Part shown: one piece after another, positions 46,670 through 58,161 of the stretch
How the letters are laid out: every line of letters starts with the position of its first letter
How positions within the stretch are numbered: position 1 is the stretch's first letter
Origin: Antedon mediterranea
Taxonomy: Eukaryota; Echinodermata; Crinoidea; Comatulida; Antedonidae
Assembly: GCF_964355755.1 (NCBI RefSeq)
Contig: NC_092675.1
Span: forward strand, 16,443,312-16,507,311
DNA: 64,000 nt
Direction: 5' to 3'
Notes under the pieces: generated by a model
Told to the model about the DNA's origin: nothing
What the model saw: the letters and a program-made list of their open reading frames with translations, nothing else
The model's database searches: none
Position numbers and translations under genes: made by a program

Positions 46670-47452
46670 CGCCGTGGCTAAAGATACGGTACCGTATTCT
46701 AACTTCTGTTTACTAAAGGTACGGTAAAATTGCATTACGTCATAACCAGCCAATGGGGTGCTGGTACATGTGTGACGTCATCGTATAAGGACTTTGTGGA
46801 TTTTTTTCATATCGCGAAAACAGTGATCAACCGCATTTTCTTGATGCTTTATTTATCGCTATTATCGCCGTCGTGTGTGACAAAAACTAAATGTAGCCTA
46901 CGTCTGTTATTATTATTGAAAATTAAAGCCAAAACATGTTGATTTTAATTCTAGAATACAGAAAACCGTTTCAAAAGAGGCCTAGGCCTACTTACTACGT
47001 ACTATAACCTCATTATATGAGTTTAATTGTTTGTGTAGAGGGAAAGCGATGTCAGGCTGGGGCCAGCTACATGTGTGCACTGATTTCTGTGACTCGTCAG
47101 CCCTGGGGCTACTGTCTAAATCATAGTATTTGAAGACCCCTTTATTGTCCGCATTTGCTTGTTGTTTATGGTCACCATTGTAAACAAAGTTTAATAAAAA
47201 ATATAGGCCTAAATAGGCCATTTGGAATAAAAATAAAACCCTCATCTGCAGCGCACACACATCCACGCAGCCTGGCGCCGCCGATAGGAATTCTACAGAC
47301 GCGATATGAAAAAAAATCCCAAGTCCTTAGACCTTATACGATGACGTCACACACGTACCAGCACCCCATTGGCTGATTATGACGTAATGCAATGTTACCG
47401 TACCTTTAGTAAACAGAAGTTAGAATACGGTACCGTATCTTTAGCCACGGCG
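46670..47452. mobile_element. Non-autonomous DNA transposon, 783 bp, long TIRs, 9-bp target duplication
   Basis: Inverted arms of about 125 bp beginning CGCCGTGGCTAAAGATACGG. They run through TAACTTCTGTTTACTAAAGG, TTGCATTACGTCATAA, CCAATGGGGTGCTGGTAC and GACGTCATCGTATAAGG, with few mismatches between arms. The 9-bp duplication TATTTTTAA flanks both ends exactly. The interior has no transposase. A 9-bp duplication with long TIRs is compatible with Mutator-like or fold-back elements, but the family is not determined. Confidence 0.88.
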
Positions 47453-47829
47453 TATTTTTAAATATATATTTATTATAAGCTAATTTTTCCAGAATATTAA
47501 TAATATACAGTATATTGATTGGGTACATAACCTATATATCGTATTTTTCATCTCTTTGTTGCACCAATGGAAGCCTATGGTCTAATATTATCATGTTTAA
47601 ATGTTAAAACATAATAATGGCCCAACATCGTGTGAGATGAATATTTAGGTGAGAAATATATGAGATATATATGATGCGAAACAGCAGTAGCGCCTGAGTG
47701 CATAAAAAATAAATCCTGCACCAAAACTTTGAAATGTGCTGATGAGAATAATGTAGGCTAATAAAGCCATTCATGTAGGTAACATTATATGAATTTCAGC
47801 ATGTTAATAATATTTTAATTTCTTTTCAG

Positions 47830-50800
47830 ATGTCTCAGCCAGCATACAACTTTCCATCTTTGACTTCTGATGATTTGTTGATTTTCCTTCAAGATTTGTT
47901 TCAAGAGGAATTTGTGACTTCTGAAAATGATCTAAAAAATCCCCAGGTATAATAAATTGAAAGTTTATTAAGTTATATTTTAGGACAAATTATTAGATCA
48001 AATTGTCATATGATGAATAAATACATTAAATTAATTACTTGTTTGGCAATTTACTAAGCTTGAACCAACTATAACAAAAAAAGACAAATAAAAGCACTAT
48101 GGCACTAAACTTAAATTGTTCTAGTATTAATAAAATTACACAATATCCTGACAACAGCTATATTGGTTTGGCTAATAATACTATCTCCCCTTTTTTACCC
48201 CTGTCGTATTCAGAATAAAATAATAATATTCTGTCCTGTACTAATAAAATGGCTAATAGTGTATCCTTTTTTTACCTTTATGCTATACTAATAATTGTTG
48301 ATTTTGTTTATGATTTCAGCCTATGCATGTTCAAGCTATCTATTCACACTTGTTGGAAGCTTCACTTAACATCACTCCAGGACAGCTGAAACAGCCTCAG
48401 TTAGAAGCTACTAACTTTCTTAGCTACAATGAACTACATGAAGATTCAGTCCCACTCATCATGTACACTCTTGTCATGTAAGTAACTCTTAAACATACTA
48501 ACCACCAATTATGCCTCTTGCATGTAGGGCAGCAACAAGGTCCTCTACTCTTGACATTTTTGGGATCTTCTCTAGACATTTCCTCCATTCCAGGTTCATG
48601 TTCTTTATTTCCTCCTCGATGGTGCGACACCAGGTGGAGTTTGTCTGTCTACCTCTCACCCATTATGACTCTTGCATGTAGGGCAGCAACAAGGTCCTCT
48701 ACTCTTGACATTTTTGGGATCTTCTCTGGACATTTCCTCCATTCCAGGTTCATGTTCTTTATTTCCTCCTCGATGGTGCGACACCAGGTGGAGTTTGTCT
48801 GTCTGCCTCTCACCCATTATGACTCTTGCATGTAGGGCAGCAACAAGGTCCTCTACTCTTTTGGGCTCCTCTTCTTTTACATTTCACCATTCCAGGTTCA
48901 TTTTCTTCATTTCCTCATGGTGTGACACCAGTGGCATTTGTCTGTCTCTCACCACCCATTATGCCTCTTGCATGTAGTCCAGCAACGAGTGTCTTGAGGG
49001 ATGTTGTCAGTCTTTTCTTAAAACATGGCCAATTCAGTACTAACCATCTTATATTGTGACTTATGGATTAATTAATTGTATTTTTAGGCAAAGATTTATG
49101 ACATCTTGTGGAGTGAATGATTTCAAGCTCAAGGACTTGACTGGGCCAAGTATGTACAGACATAGCGTTTACTAGATTTACAGAAGAACCCCTATTTGGG
49201 GGGATACCTTCGGGAACAAACATCTTATATTCTTTGTCTATAAAAGGGGAAATTGTATTTAAATAGCAGCTTAATAGTATTGGACTTTATTTGATTTTGA
49301 TTCATTTTATTTTACAATTATAATTTTCAATGATTTATATTGAGAGAGAATGCCTATAAATAATTCTGTTTCTTTATAGTTACTGTACAATCATTTACAT
49401 TTTCCATATTAATATCTTCAAAATTCCAATCACATTCTTTTAATTAATTTTATCATTATACCATTATTATCATGTTAATTATTGATACCACTGTATCAGC
49501 AATATTATCATTCAAATTGTAATGTATTATGTTTCAGAACCAAAACGGTTTCAGCGTAACTTGAGTGCCATTGTAAACTACTATCGTTTCAAGCAACAAA
49601 GGGAGCCGACATTTGAACGTATCAAACAAGAAACAGTAAGTATTGAAGATGATTCGAAAAGAAGCCCATCTCGAAATCAAGCTCACCGGGCTTCTTTTTA
49701 AGATAGTACATGGGCTTCTTTTCAAGATAGTCTATTTGAATAAGGTGATTTAATGCCAGATAACTTGTGATGCAGATATAATGTATAAGTGGGTTTATAT
49801 AGTACATTAAAAATGGTATTTTGATCAGAAAATAATGTAAAATTGGCAGGTGATGTTTCAGAAATCGTATTGTAGTAGAAATTCACAAAATTGACAGCAT
49901 ACATTTCGAAAAGAAACCCTCCTCATTAGTTTACAAAAGTTGTCTCAAAAAGAAGCCCATCTTGAAAAGAAGCTTACACAAGAGTACTAAAAAAGGGGCT
50001 GCTTTAAAAGCTTTTACAGTATGTGTCCCAACAAAGGGTTTTACAATAATTGAGTGATTTACTAAGGTCTATATTTTGTTATTCAGTCTGTATGTAAATA
50101 GTGTATCATTTTTGTGTAAAGATATATTTTGGATATCTTTTTGTAGGATGCTTTGAATGAGCAGCATCAGTGCACACTTCATGAAATTGATGAACTCAAG
50201 GCTAAAATAAACAAGATAAAAGCACAAAGAGCTGAGGAAGAACCACAAGTCCAACAGGTATAAATACTACTCTATTCACATGCACTTTAATTTTCAACTG
50301 TATGAAAAAATAAATATAGTACAGATTGAAAATGTGAAAACATGGACGAAGGGATTGCCTAAGACACAATAATAATATCGAACATTTATAAAGCGCTCTT
50401 TACCAGAGTCTCACAGCGCAACATGAAAAGAATAATTATTTAGATAGGAGTTTTCAGGAGAGATTTGACACGTTAATATTTTGAATGAATAATAATAATA
50501 TTAATAAGATAATAGTAATAATAACAAAAGCAGTCAGAGAGTTGCAACCTCCGGCTGGAATAAAAGAGAAAGTAAAGGATCAAGAATCATCATACGGATC
50601 CGTCTTGAAAAAAATTAGTAAAACAATAAAAAGTGACACTATGTGTGAAAGCTTGTTACGTAGGCTAGGCTTAATGCTGATTAGTATTAATTTCTTTGAT
50701 CACTGCCTACATAGTGTTACAAGATCTATTTATTATTACTTTTGTTAAGCTTTGTAGTCAAGTAGAGGAGCTTGGAATGCATATGTCAGCATATCAACAA

Positions 50801-52938
50801 GAACAGGCAAGCCAACAAAAAGCTGTTCAACAGCTTAAAGCAGAAATTGCTGAAAAAGTGGCAAAGACGGTGAGCTAACAATATCATTAAAAGCCAATGT
50901 CCAGGACACATTATTTTTTTCCTATGAGGTTAAGGCTGAAAACATAAATGATACACGACTTTAGATAGCTGATCTAATTCCTAAATATAGCTTAGCCTAT
51001 CCCTCTAAATAATCTCTCTCAATTATTTAAAAAAAAACATGCTATTGATGGCCATCAAACCCAGGGCTCCAGTGTCTTAGCCTGAAGTCTTTACCGCTAC
51101 TCGACCAAACATTTTGAAACCTGTTGACCCTCCTTGCTTATATAGTGCCCCTATAATGTTCTAACTTATGTCATAATTATTTCATGAATTATTCATGATT
51201 TCTGTTTTAAACTCTTAGGGAAAACAATAATGCTTTCAGGTCCTGTTCAGGTCATTTACCTGGGTAAGTTTGTTTAACTTACTTAAAATGTATTAAATTA
51301 TTAATTATTACTTCTAAAATTTTACAATAGGACCAGTATAAAGTGCTGACACTAAGTGCTAAAGAGGAGGGAGACAAGTTGAAGTCGCAGATCGTCCAAT
51401 CGCCAGAGAGGATGAAAAGTAAAATCAGCGGTATGCACAGCGCCATCAACACAAGTAAATTAGGCAAAGAAGAAAAGGCACAGTGCCTTCAGGAAAAAAT
51501 CACACAAATACAGAAAATGGCTTCCATACATGACTGCTGTGAACAAGCTTCAACACTTATCTCGGCAATCAACTGTGAATTAGACAAGCAGAAGTAAGCC
51601 TTTTTGTCGTCAATTCTTCAACAAGTTCAGGACATTTTTCACCAAGTATTTTTTTTAAACATTAATCATTTTGCAGACTTATGGAGGTAACAATTATATT
51701 TCTCATTGAATTACAAATTAATTCATTATCATTTCTTTCAGAGAAGCCACCAATGAAGTAGAGAAAGTAAAAGACAGAATTTCTGTGCAGAGGGACGCGT
51801 TGAGAGATTTGACTGCTAAAGAGAACCAACTTAAACGTCAGAAGGTGTCAAAGCAAGAACGAATGTCCAAACTGTCATTGCAACATCAAAGTAAAATGAC
51901 TGCAGCTTCTGAAGCTCTGCAAATGTCTAAGAAGTATGTACTTTTTTGGATTTTTTCAACCACATCGAATTACATCACCATGGCTTCTTGGTTGTACTAA
52001 GGAGCCAAAGATGTACTGTGTTTTTTAAAGAAAGTTTTTCATATCACCAGAAGTGTAGTCTCTAACTGTCCGCAGTCTAGTAACACTTAGTATCACTGTA
52101 TAAACATTTTATTTTCCTTATAGGGAAGTTGAAATAGGAGAAGAAAAAAAGCAGAAGTTACAACATTATTTAAATACCCTCAAAGGAGAAATGGCAAATG
52201 TTCAAAAAGAGGTAATGCCATCTCTATTTACTATGTTTGAAACTAATATTACTAGATGTAATGTTGGTTTAGTCTTTATTTTGAGATGAAATTTAATTTT
52301 CAATCTGGTTACTTTGGGGGTACACTCGACAGTAGAATTTGTATTGAACATATATGAAAGAACATGTTTTTATTTCGACAGATGGATGACAAAACAAGTA
52401 ATCATACTCAAGAAATGAACAAGTTGCAGGACACTTATGCAGCGTTAATAGAGGCAGTAAGTGTAATACTATTACATATTTAATTAATTACTACCACCCC
52501 CTTTGTGGACATTCTTTCAGTTTGCTGTCCTCTATCAAGGCTCAAAGATGTCAATCAGCAGGAACATTGTGATTATCTCTGCTGCACACATGGGCCAAAC
52601 ATCAAATCCATTCTATCTGTGTCTCACACACATACATACGGGATCCTCCTCGCTGGAGTTGAACACCTATTCAGCAATAAATAGCCCACTGAGGTGTTCC
52701 TTAAGATTTGTTTGTGACAACCTCAATTTGAGAATTTAATGTATTTGAAAAGTCTACACAATGTTAATTGATTGATCGAAATGTGGAAATAATCTAGTAT
52801 TCATGTGTGACTTGATAGACCTGTATTCTGTGCTTTTTGTTTACTAACTAATTTATTTTTATTTTAACACAGGTTGATGGTTACCATAAAGATCTCGCTA
52901 CAGTCTTCAAAGAAGTTGCTCCGTGGCTTAAATCATAA
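47830..52938 (+). CDS. NUF2: Kinetochore protein NUF2 (complete, 11 coding exons)
   Basis: Exons: 47830-47946, 48320-48477, 49088-49149, 49538-49635, 50147-50257, 50750-50869, 51331-51593, 51742-51933, 52124-52211, 52382-52456, 52873-52938. All GT/AG joins keep frame, giving 449 aa (human NUF2 is 464). NUF2 pairs with NDC80 in the outer-kinetochore NDC80 complex that binds spindle microtubules. The N-terminal about 140 residues (YNFPSLTSDDLLIFLQDLF, then PKRFQRNLSAIVNYYRF) are the CH-like domain. The rest is long coiled coil, including the recognisable QIVQSPERMKSKI. The ATG lies directly at a splice acceptor (TTTTCAG|ATG), so a non-coding 5' exon is expected. Exon 6 uses the acceptor TTAAG at 50749, because the nearer TAG site would break frame. 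Confidence 0.93.
48511..48978 (-). repeat. Three tandem 154-bp copies of a LINE C-terminal fragment in NUF2 intron 2
   Basis: Units start at about 48511, 48665 and 48819. The first two are nearly identical and the third is diverged and shortened. On the minus strand each unit reads STWCRTIEEEIKNMNLEWR, then about 20 residues, then VEDLVAALHARV. This pattern (T-W-x-x-T-x-E-x-E, then W, then L-V-x-A-L) resembles the conserved C-terminal tail of non-LTR retrotransposon ORF2 proteins. Confidence 0.75.
50370..50420. repeat. Short repeat-like motif (AACATTTATAAAGCGC)
   Basis: AATAATATCGAACATTTATA followed by AAGCGCTCTTTACC. I associate this with dispersed repeats in marine invertebrate genomes, but no second copy is seen here. 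Confidence 0.25.
51050..51130 (-). repeat. tRNA-derived SINE fragment, minus strand
   Basis: Minus-strand GGTCGAGTAGCGGTAAAGAC (A box) and CCCTGGGTTTGATGG (B-box-like). Located in a NUF2 intron. Confidence 0.5.
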
Positions 52939-53064
52939 AATCACCTACTCTCTTATGTAACATGTTTATGGACTCATTTTAATCTTTTTATTTTTAAATG
53001 TACTATATTTACTACTGTAACACTAACACCTTTTTTAAAGAATCAATTTTACATATAGAATACC

Positions 53065-53070
53065 AATAAA
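53065..53070 (+). promoter_or_regulatory. Candidate polyadenylation signal of NUF2
   Basis: AATAAA 127 nt after the NUF2 stop codon; a plausible short 3' UTR. Confidence 0.5.
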
Positions 53071-53294
53071 AATGTATATATGCACGTCACTCAATACTAT
53101 ATGTCATCATTTTTTGTGGTATAGCAAATTTGAACCCTTTTATTTTTGGACAAAACACCATAAGATGGTCATAATTTTATAAATGTGCACATAACGCTAT
53201 ATACGTGAACATAGTAATATTAGCTCATTTTTAAATGTTTATATTTTTCCCATTTTTCGATTAAATCGCTGACGCTTACGGTATATGTACACAT

Positions 53295-53470
53295 AACACT
53301 ATACGCATACAAATTTGCAGGTGTGCCATGAACCTCTTAGTTTCAGTGTAACTGGTGTTGCACATAGGACACATAAAGTATGTAAACGGAACAGGTACCA
53401 CAATTGGGTTGTTCTCTACCTGTGTTCTACTATCAGTAGAACAGACAACAGGGATATATGCTGAACACAC
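53295..53470 (-). CDS. Possible exon or remnant with a C2HC zinc-finger-like segment
   Basis: A minus-strand open segment contains FMCPMCNTSYTETKRFMAHL followed by QIC, giving the spacing C-x2-C-x12-H-x3-C of a classical C2H2-type finger with the last ligand Cys. A possible donor GTATAG follows TGTATGC. No partner exon or start was found. It lies just beyond the 3' end of a minus-strand LINE, so it could be an isolated exon of an unknown gene, a remnant or chance. Confidence 0.25.
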
Positions 53471-53488
53471 TCAGATGGAGTTCTAATT

Positions 53489-54400
53489 GTAATAATAACA
53501 ACTTTATTTAAAAACAGATGCAACACTTGGTGTTTTTCACAAGGCCGTTACTTACTACAAAACTATTTACACAATTTATCATTTACAGTACATGATTAAA
53601 AAACTATAAAAAAAAAAATGATTTCATGAAAAACATAGTTTCAAGTATATCTTATCTTTGGTCATTTATAATTTTTTTTAATATATGTATATTAGGAGCT
53701 GTAATTGCATTTGAGTTTATAGCATTTAAACTATTCCATAGCTTTGCACCAGAATACGAGAAACTTTTCTTTTTATTCTCAGTGTTTGCCTTATGTAAAC
53801 TTAGAATATCTTTTGATCTAGCATTGTTTGTTTGCGTTCATAGAATCTGTTTCTTAAGTAGGATGGTGTTAAGTTATTCATTATTTTATACATTGTGACT
53901 GCTTCGTTGAAATATTGTTTTTTCTAAATTAGGCCAATTTAAATCTTTGAGCGCCTGTGAGCTAGAGTCATACCTAGATGTATGTGTAATTATTTTGGCC
54001 GCTCTATTTTGGAGTACTTGGAGTTTACATTTGAGGGTTTGGTTACAACGACCCCATACAACATTGCAGTAGTCAAAATGGTGGGTTATGATAGATTTGT
54101 ACATTAATGATTGAATATTTTGAGGAAAAATATTTGCTGCATTTTTTTAGATAGTACAGACCTGATATTACTTTATTTTTCACTTGATCTATTTGTTTAT
54201 GCCATTTTAAATTTTCATCGATAATGACACCTAAATGTTTACAGTTACTTTTTCAAGTTTTGTACCATCTATATTAATATCCATGTTAATCAATTTATTT
54301 GATTTTTGATGTGTTCCTAAAATCATATATTCAGTCTTTTTAACGTTGTGAAGAACTCCTTTAGACTTGATGGTGGGATGTTGTGCACATCTATTATTCG
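53489..54400 (-). mobile_element. 5'-truncated non-LTR retrotransposon, minus strand
   Basis: Reading the minus strand: VKKTEYMILGTHQK and NIDGTKLEKV (RT thumb-side region) near 54,350-54,230, then SIITHHFDYCNVVWGRC, LQVLQNRAAKIIT and LKDLNWPNLE near 54,100-53,930, then decayed C-terminal sequence. The 3' end is AAATAAAGTTGTTATTATTACAA at about 53,489-53,515. Stops and frame changes separate the blocks. The catalytic core and endonuclease are missing. Confidence 0.8.
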
Positions 54401-55012
54401 TTTTGTTTATTTTCTTGTGAAGAAAATTGGCGCATCCTGTAGGACTGGCATTTATAAGGCGCACAACACCCTCAGAGATCATGTGAAATCGTAGTTTAGT
54501 TCCAGTAACCTTTTGATCATTCTGCATGGAGGAAGGTAGAATTTAAAATGATCATAACGCAAGAAATAAGGGAAACACAATATCATATAATTGAATTTTG
54601 TTTGTTTGTATGAAAAATAGGCAAATGAAACTTTATATATAAATTATAGTTTATTATGACATAGTGAAACAAAATATCTAAGGCGTCATGCTTTATCATA
54701 GTACAATTATCCAGAGTACTGATTTACAGACATTACATTATTTGAAGGTCGATCAACAAATTATTTTTCGAACATTGCATTACATACAAGACCAGTGTAG
54801 AAACAGTACCGGTATATGTACAAATGAGAACACATTCATTATACTACAGTAAATCTATGCAAAAATATACTCAACTCAAAAAAAATTATATTATATGCTA
54901 TAAGACAATACTATAACCTAAATTTGTTACCTTACTTGAAATTGTCAAACAGAACAAGGCAACGTTTTGTAAAAGAATATAACTATAAATACAAATTATG
55001 TAAAGCAAGGTG

Positions 55013-55090
55013 ATGTTGACTATTGACTATACTGTTGACTATTGACTGTTGACTATTGACTATACTGTTGACTATTGACTGTTGACTATT
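55013..55090. repeat. GTTGACTATT tandem repeat
   Basis: About seven imperfect copies of GTTGACTATT with interspersed GACTATACT. Confidence 0.85.
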
Positions 55091-55484
55091 CCATAAATAT
55101 ATGCATTCAATCAATCAAGTCATATTTGCATAAATAGCGCAATTTAATTTTTAAAAGGCATTCTCAATCTGAAACACCATAAATTTAAAAAGTTATAGGC
55201 ATATTGTATTTTTAAACACCTTTTACAGTACTTTTATCTTTCTCATTTAATATACAAGTGTACAAATAAATAGAACTAAATCAGAATTTAAAAATTGGTA
55301 TAAAAGAAGTTTCATAATTATAGTATTAAACAATAATCGCAATTAAAAAAAAAGAACAGTATAACAAGCATCAAGTAGAAGAATACATATTAAAGAATCA
55401 TGTGTATTGTATGTACACTGGACAACAGCTTTACATCTCATCTGAAAAATGAGGCAATCTTGTTTAAGATTGCAAGCAATATGG

Positions 55485-55560
55485 TACAGACAGGTCTTGA
55501 ACCCATGCCTCTAACTAGACCAATTCCCTTACCATTACACCATATCACTCTCTGTCCTAT
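55485..55560 (-). repeat. tRNA-derived SINE fragment, minus strand
   Basis: Minus-strand ATATGGTGTAATGGTAAGG (A box) and CATGGGTTCAAGACC (B box) at tRNA spacing; no closing acceptor stem. Confidence 0.6.
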
Positions 55561-55940
55561 GTCTTTATTCTGTAATAAAGACCCGATTTAAAACTAAATT
55601 TAAAAAGTGTTTTTTAGGAATAAAAGTATAAATAGTACAGTAGTAATAACAAACAGTCTGAATATAATACCCTGCTCTCTTTAGTATAGTCTAGTATAGA
55701 AATCTCCTGTTAATACTATTTAACAATTATTTAAAATTCATGTTGGGCCTCTGGCCCACAATTTCCTCCCTGTATATTTGAAGTTCACTTTCAATTTGTA
55801 TTTGTTTTTCTCTTATATAAATTGTTGTCATAAATATCTGTTACATGATTGGCACATCATTAGTAGCATTATTATGACAGTATCATTCAGGCTACATCAT
55901 TATAATAGCAATTCATAGAGGCATGAATATGGTTATTATA

Positions 55941-56219
55941 CAAATAATGAATGTTTATGAGTGTAATGGTACAAATAATGAATGTTTATGAGTGTAATGG
56001 TACAAATAATGAATGTTTATGAGTGTAATGGTACAAATAATGAATGTTTATGAGTGTAATGGTACAAATAATGAATGTTTATGAGTGTAATGGTACAAAT
56101 AATGAATGTTTATGAGTGTAATGGTACAAATAATGAATGTTTATGAGTGTAATGGTACAAATAATGAATGTTTATGAGTGTAATGGTACAAATAATGAAT
56201 TTTTATGAGTGTAATGGTA
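55941..56219. repeat. 31-bp tandem array, nine copies
   Basis: Nine copies of a 31-bp unit CAAATAATGAATGTTTATGA + GTGTAATGGTA, essentially identical (one G-to-T change in the last). No unique spacers, so it is not CRISPR-like. Confidence 0.95.
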
Positions 56220-56354
56220 CAAATAATGGCATGAAGTGAATGATGAAAGGTTATATTTCAATAAGGCGATGGCATGAGGTGAAATATAACCTTTCATCAT
56301 TCACCAAATGCCATTATTTTTACCATTACAGGAATATAGAACATTCATTATTTG
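55941..56354. mobile_element. Palindromic MITE M3, copy 1, with expanded left arm
   Basis: The core hairpin CAAATAATGGCATG, then GTGAATGATGAAAGGTTATAT, and its complement (to about 56,325) ends with AACATTCATTATTTG. The left arm is preceded by nine 31-bp units (55941-56219), where the second copy of the family (56901-57060) has only one unit. So the array arose from the element's own left arm. Confidence 0.85.
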
Positions 56355-56900
56355 AATGTAAATAGATTCTTGTCAGGGCGGATCCAGGATTGGCGGTGAG
56401 TTGAGGCGATTTTGAAAATATAACACCTCCAGAAATGGCACTCTCACGTTATTATAAATGTATTAACAATTGATATTTTAAATATGAAAACTGAGGTACT
56501 AGCCTATTAAAGGGTGACATTTTCCCAATAGGCCTATTTTGAGTAAAAGCGTCACAAAAGCTTCGCGCAAGTCAGCGTTTGCACATGGCGGAAAAAGGTG
56601 CTGTCCAGGGTCGTCGACAGAACCTGTAGCGAAGCGAACTTTGTTAAATGACGCCCCAGATGGCCAGAAATGATACTCTCGCACATAAAATTCATGATAA
56701 ATGGCACCTCTAATTTGCAGAAAAAGGCACTCTCATATGTAGCATGCTACCAATGAGCAAAACGATCATACTTTTTCCCTCCAATAAACACATGTGACTA
56801 ATTACAGGACGATATAACATTTTGTTGCCGATTTCATTCACCCAGTATTTAGTTTTGATTGCCGTTGCTTTCAAGTTCAATGCAAACGTGCTATAATATA

Positions 56901-57060
56901 CAAATAATGAATGTTTATGAGTGCAATGGTACAAATAATGGCACGAGGTGAATGATGAAAGGTTATATCAACGAGGCAAAGCCGAGTTGATATAACCTTT
57001 CATCATTCACCAAGTGCCATTATTTGTACCATTACACGAATACAAAACATTCATTATTTG
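56901..57060. mobile_element. Palindromic MITE M3, copy 2
   Basis: A 160-bp nearly perfect palindrome from CAAATAATGAATGTT to AACATTCATTATTTG. The centre is GGTTATATCAACGAGGC / GCCGAGTTGATATAACC. Confidence 0.9.
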
Positions 57061-57102
57061 TTTTATATAACATCTAAATAACAAACAAAAATGTTTCAAA
57101 AA

Positions 57103-57203
57103 GTACTATTTAACGATCGTTGAATAGTGCGTACTATTGCACGCCATGTGACCCACATTCGTCCAATCAAATGACAGGAATTTATATAGGTGTTATATAA
57201 TAT
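57103..57203. repeat. Direct repeat pair, copy 1
   Basis: Contains GCCATGTGACCCACATTCGT, CCAATCAAATGACAGGAATTT and AGGTGTTATA. The same blocks in the same order recur at 58003-58089. Confidence 0.75.
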
Positions 57204-57636
57204 ATACTACAGTACACAGTTACCACAGTTAGTGTACTATATTATTATTAACATATCCTCTATGATGATGATATGTAGGTAACCACAGCGTATATACACT
57301 TTTATTTATGCTTGCTGACTGCCAGCGATCTAAACAATAGGTAGGCCTACGGGCGGTGTCCATTGTACGAATCGTTCGTGCACCCGAGTATGGGTACGAT
57401 ACATGCGTCAATATCATGTTACATTCAGGGACCAAAATGCGTTTATTTTTCAGGTGAAAATAGGCAATTAATTTCACAACTCTTAGAAATTTACAGACAG
57501 AAACGAAAATGATGACCTCTAAAAATTAGCAAGGTGCTGAAACAATGTGTTTTAATAAAAGTGAAAGTACTTTACGCTTTTTTTTACCAAATTTGTTTTC
57601 CTTATGGTAGGAAAATTTTTTTTCTCCAGATTTATA

Positions 57637-57656
57637 GGGGGGGGGGGGGGGGGGGC
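57637..57656. repeat. Poly-G tract
   Basis: About 20 consecutive G before CACACGTGCGG; at least partly an assembly-sensitive homopolymer. Confidence 0.85.
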
Positions 57657-58002
57657 ACACGTGCGGACCCCCCTCTGGATCAGCCACTGCTGCTTGTCAT
57701 TTAAATCATATTGAATAAAAGGTAGGCCTAGGACTACATTGATTCATATTGTTAAACCAGTAAAATTATGTTTTTAATAATATATTAAATATTATACCTA
57801 TTTGGATTTTATAAACAGAGATACCATTACGAAACTTCGACAAGCAACTGGAACTCATCTAGGCTAATTCAATCTAAAGCTAATTTAAATGCCTTTTTTG
57901 GTCTAAATTAGTAAATATATCTCTCCAATAATGTAATCGTGAAACCAGTTATAACATTCAATCATTCAAAGTATTTCACAAACGTGAAAAGATTTTTTTT
58001 TT

Positions 58003-58089
58003 CGTACTATTGAACGACCGTACTATTGCATGCCATGTGACCCACAATCGTCCAATCAAATGACAGGAATTTTATTTAGGTGTTATACA
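58003..58089. repeat. Direct repeat pair, copy 2
   Basis: Same blocks as 57103-57203 (GCCATGTGACCCACAATCGT, CCAATCAAATGACAGGAATTTT, AGGTGTTATA). The copies lie about 900 bp apart in the same orientation. Confidence 0.75.
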
Positions 58090-58161
58090 AATTGTAATAT
58101 GTTAAAATAGTCTTATCATTCTTTTGTCATCTACCACTTGGCTTTCTATTATATCTACAAT

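Larger units (their letters stand above)
54541..55935. other. AT-rich intergenic DNA
   Basis: No gene supported. It contains a short GTTGACTATT-type tandem at about 55,013-55,090 and a SINE fragment at 55,485-55,560. It may include the distal 3' UTR of the minus-strand gene ending at 58,162. Confidence 0.4.
56380..57682. mobile_element. Possible hAT-like non-autonomous element with nested MITE
   Basis: Left end CAGGGCGGATCCAGG and right end CTCTGGATCAGCCACTG are imperfect inverted copies. The motif CAGTGGCGGATCCAGA is, from memory, common at hAT termini. Flanks ATTCTTGT / CTGCTTGT could be a decayed 8-bp duplication. The element contains the second M3 palindrome (56901-57060). A long poly-G tract lies next to the right end. 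No transposase seen. Confidence 0.5.

Noticed and set aside
46730-47376. Short frames inside the 46670-47452 element as a transposase
   Set aside because: Each is under 95 codons, lies across the inverted arms and has no transposase motif.
55941-56219. CRISPR-like regular array
   Set aside because: Units are contiguous without unique spacers and the sequence is from an animal genome; it is a minisatellite from a MITE arm.
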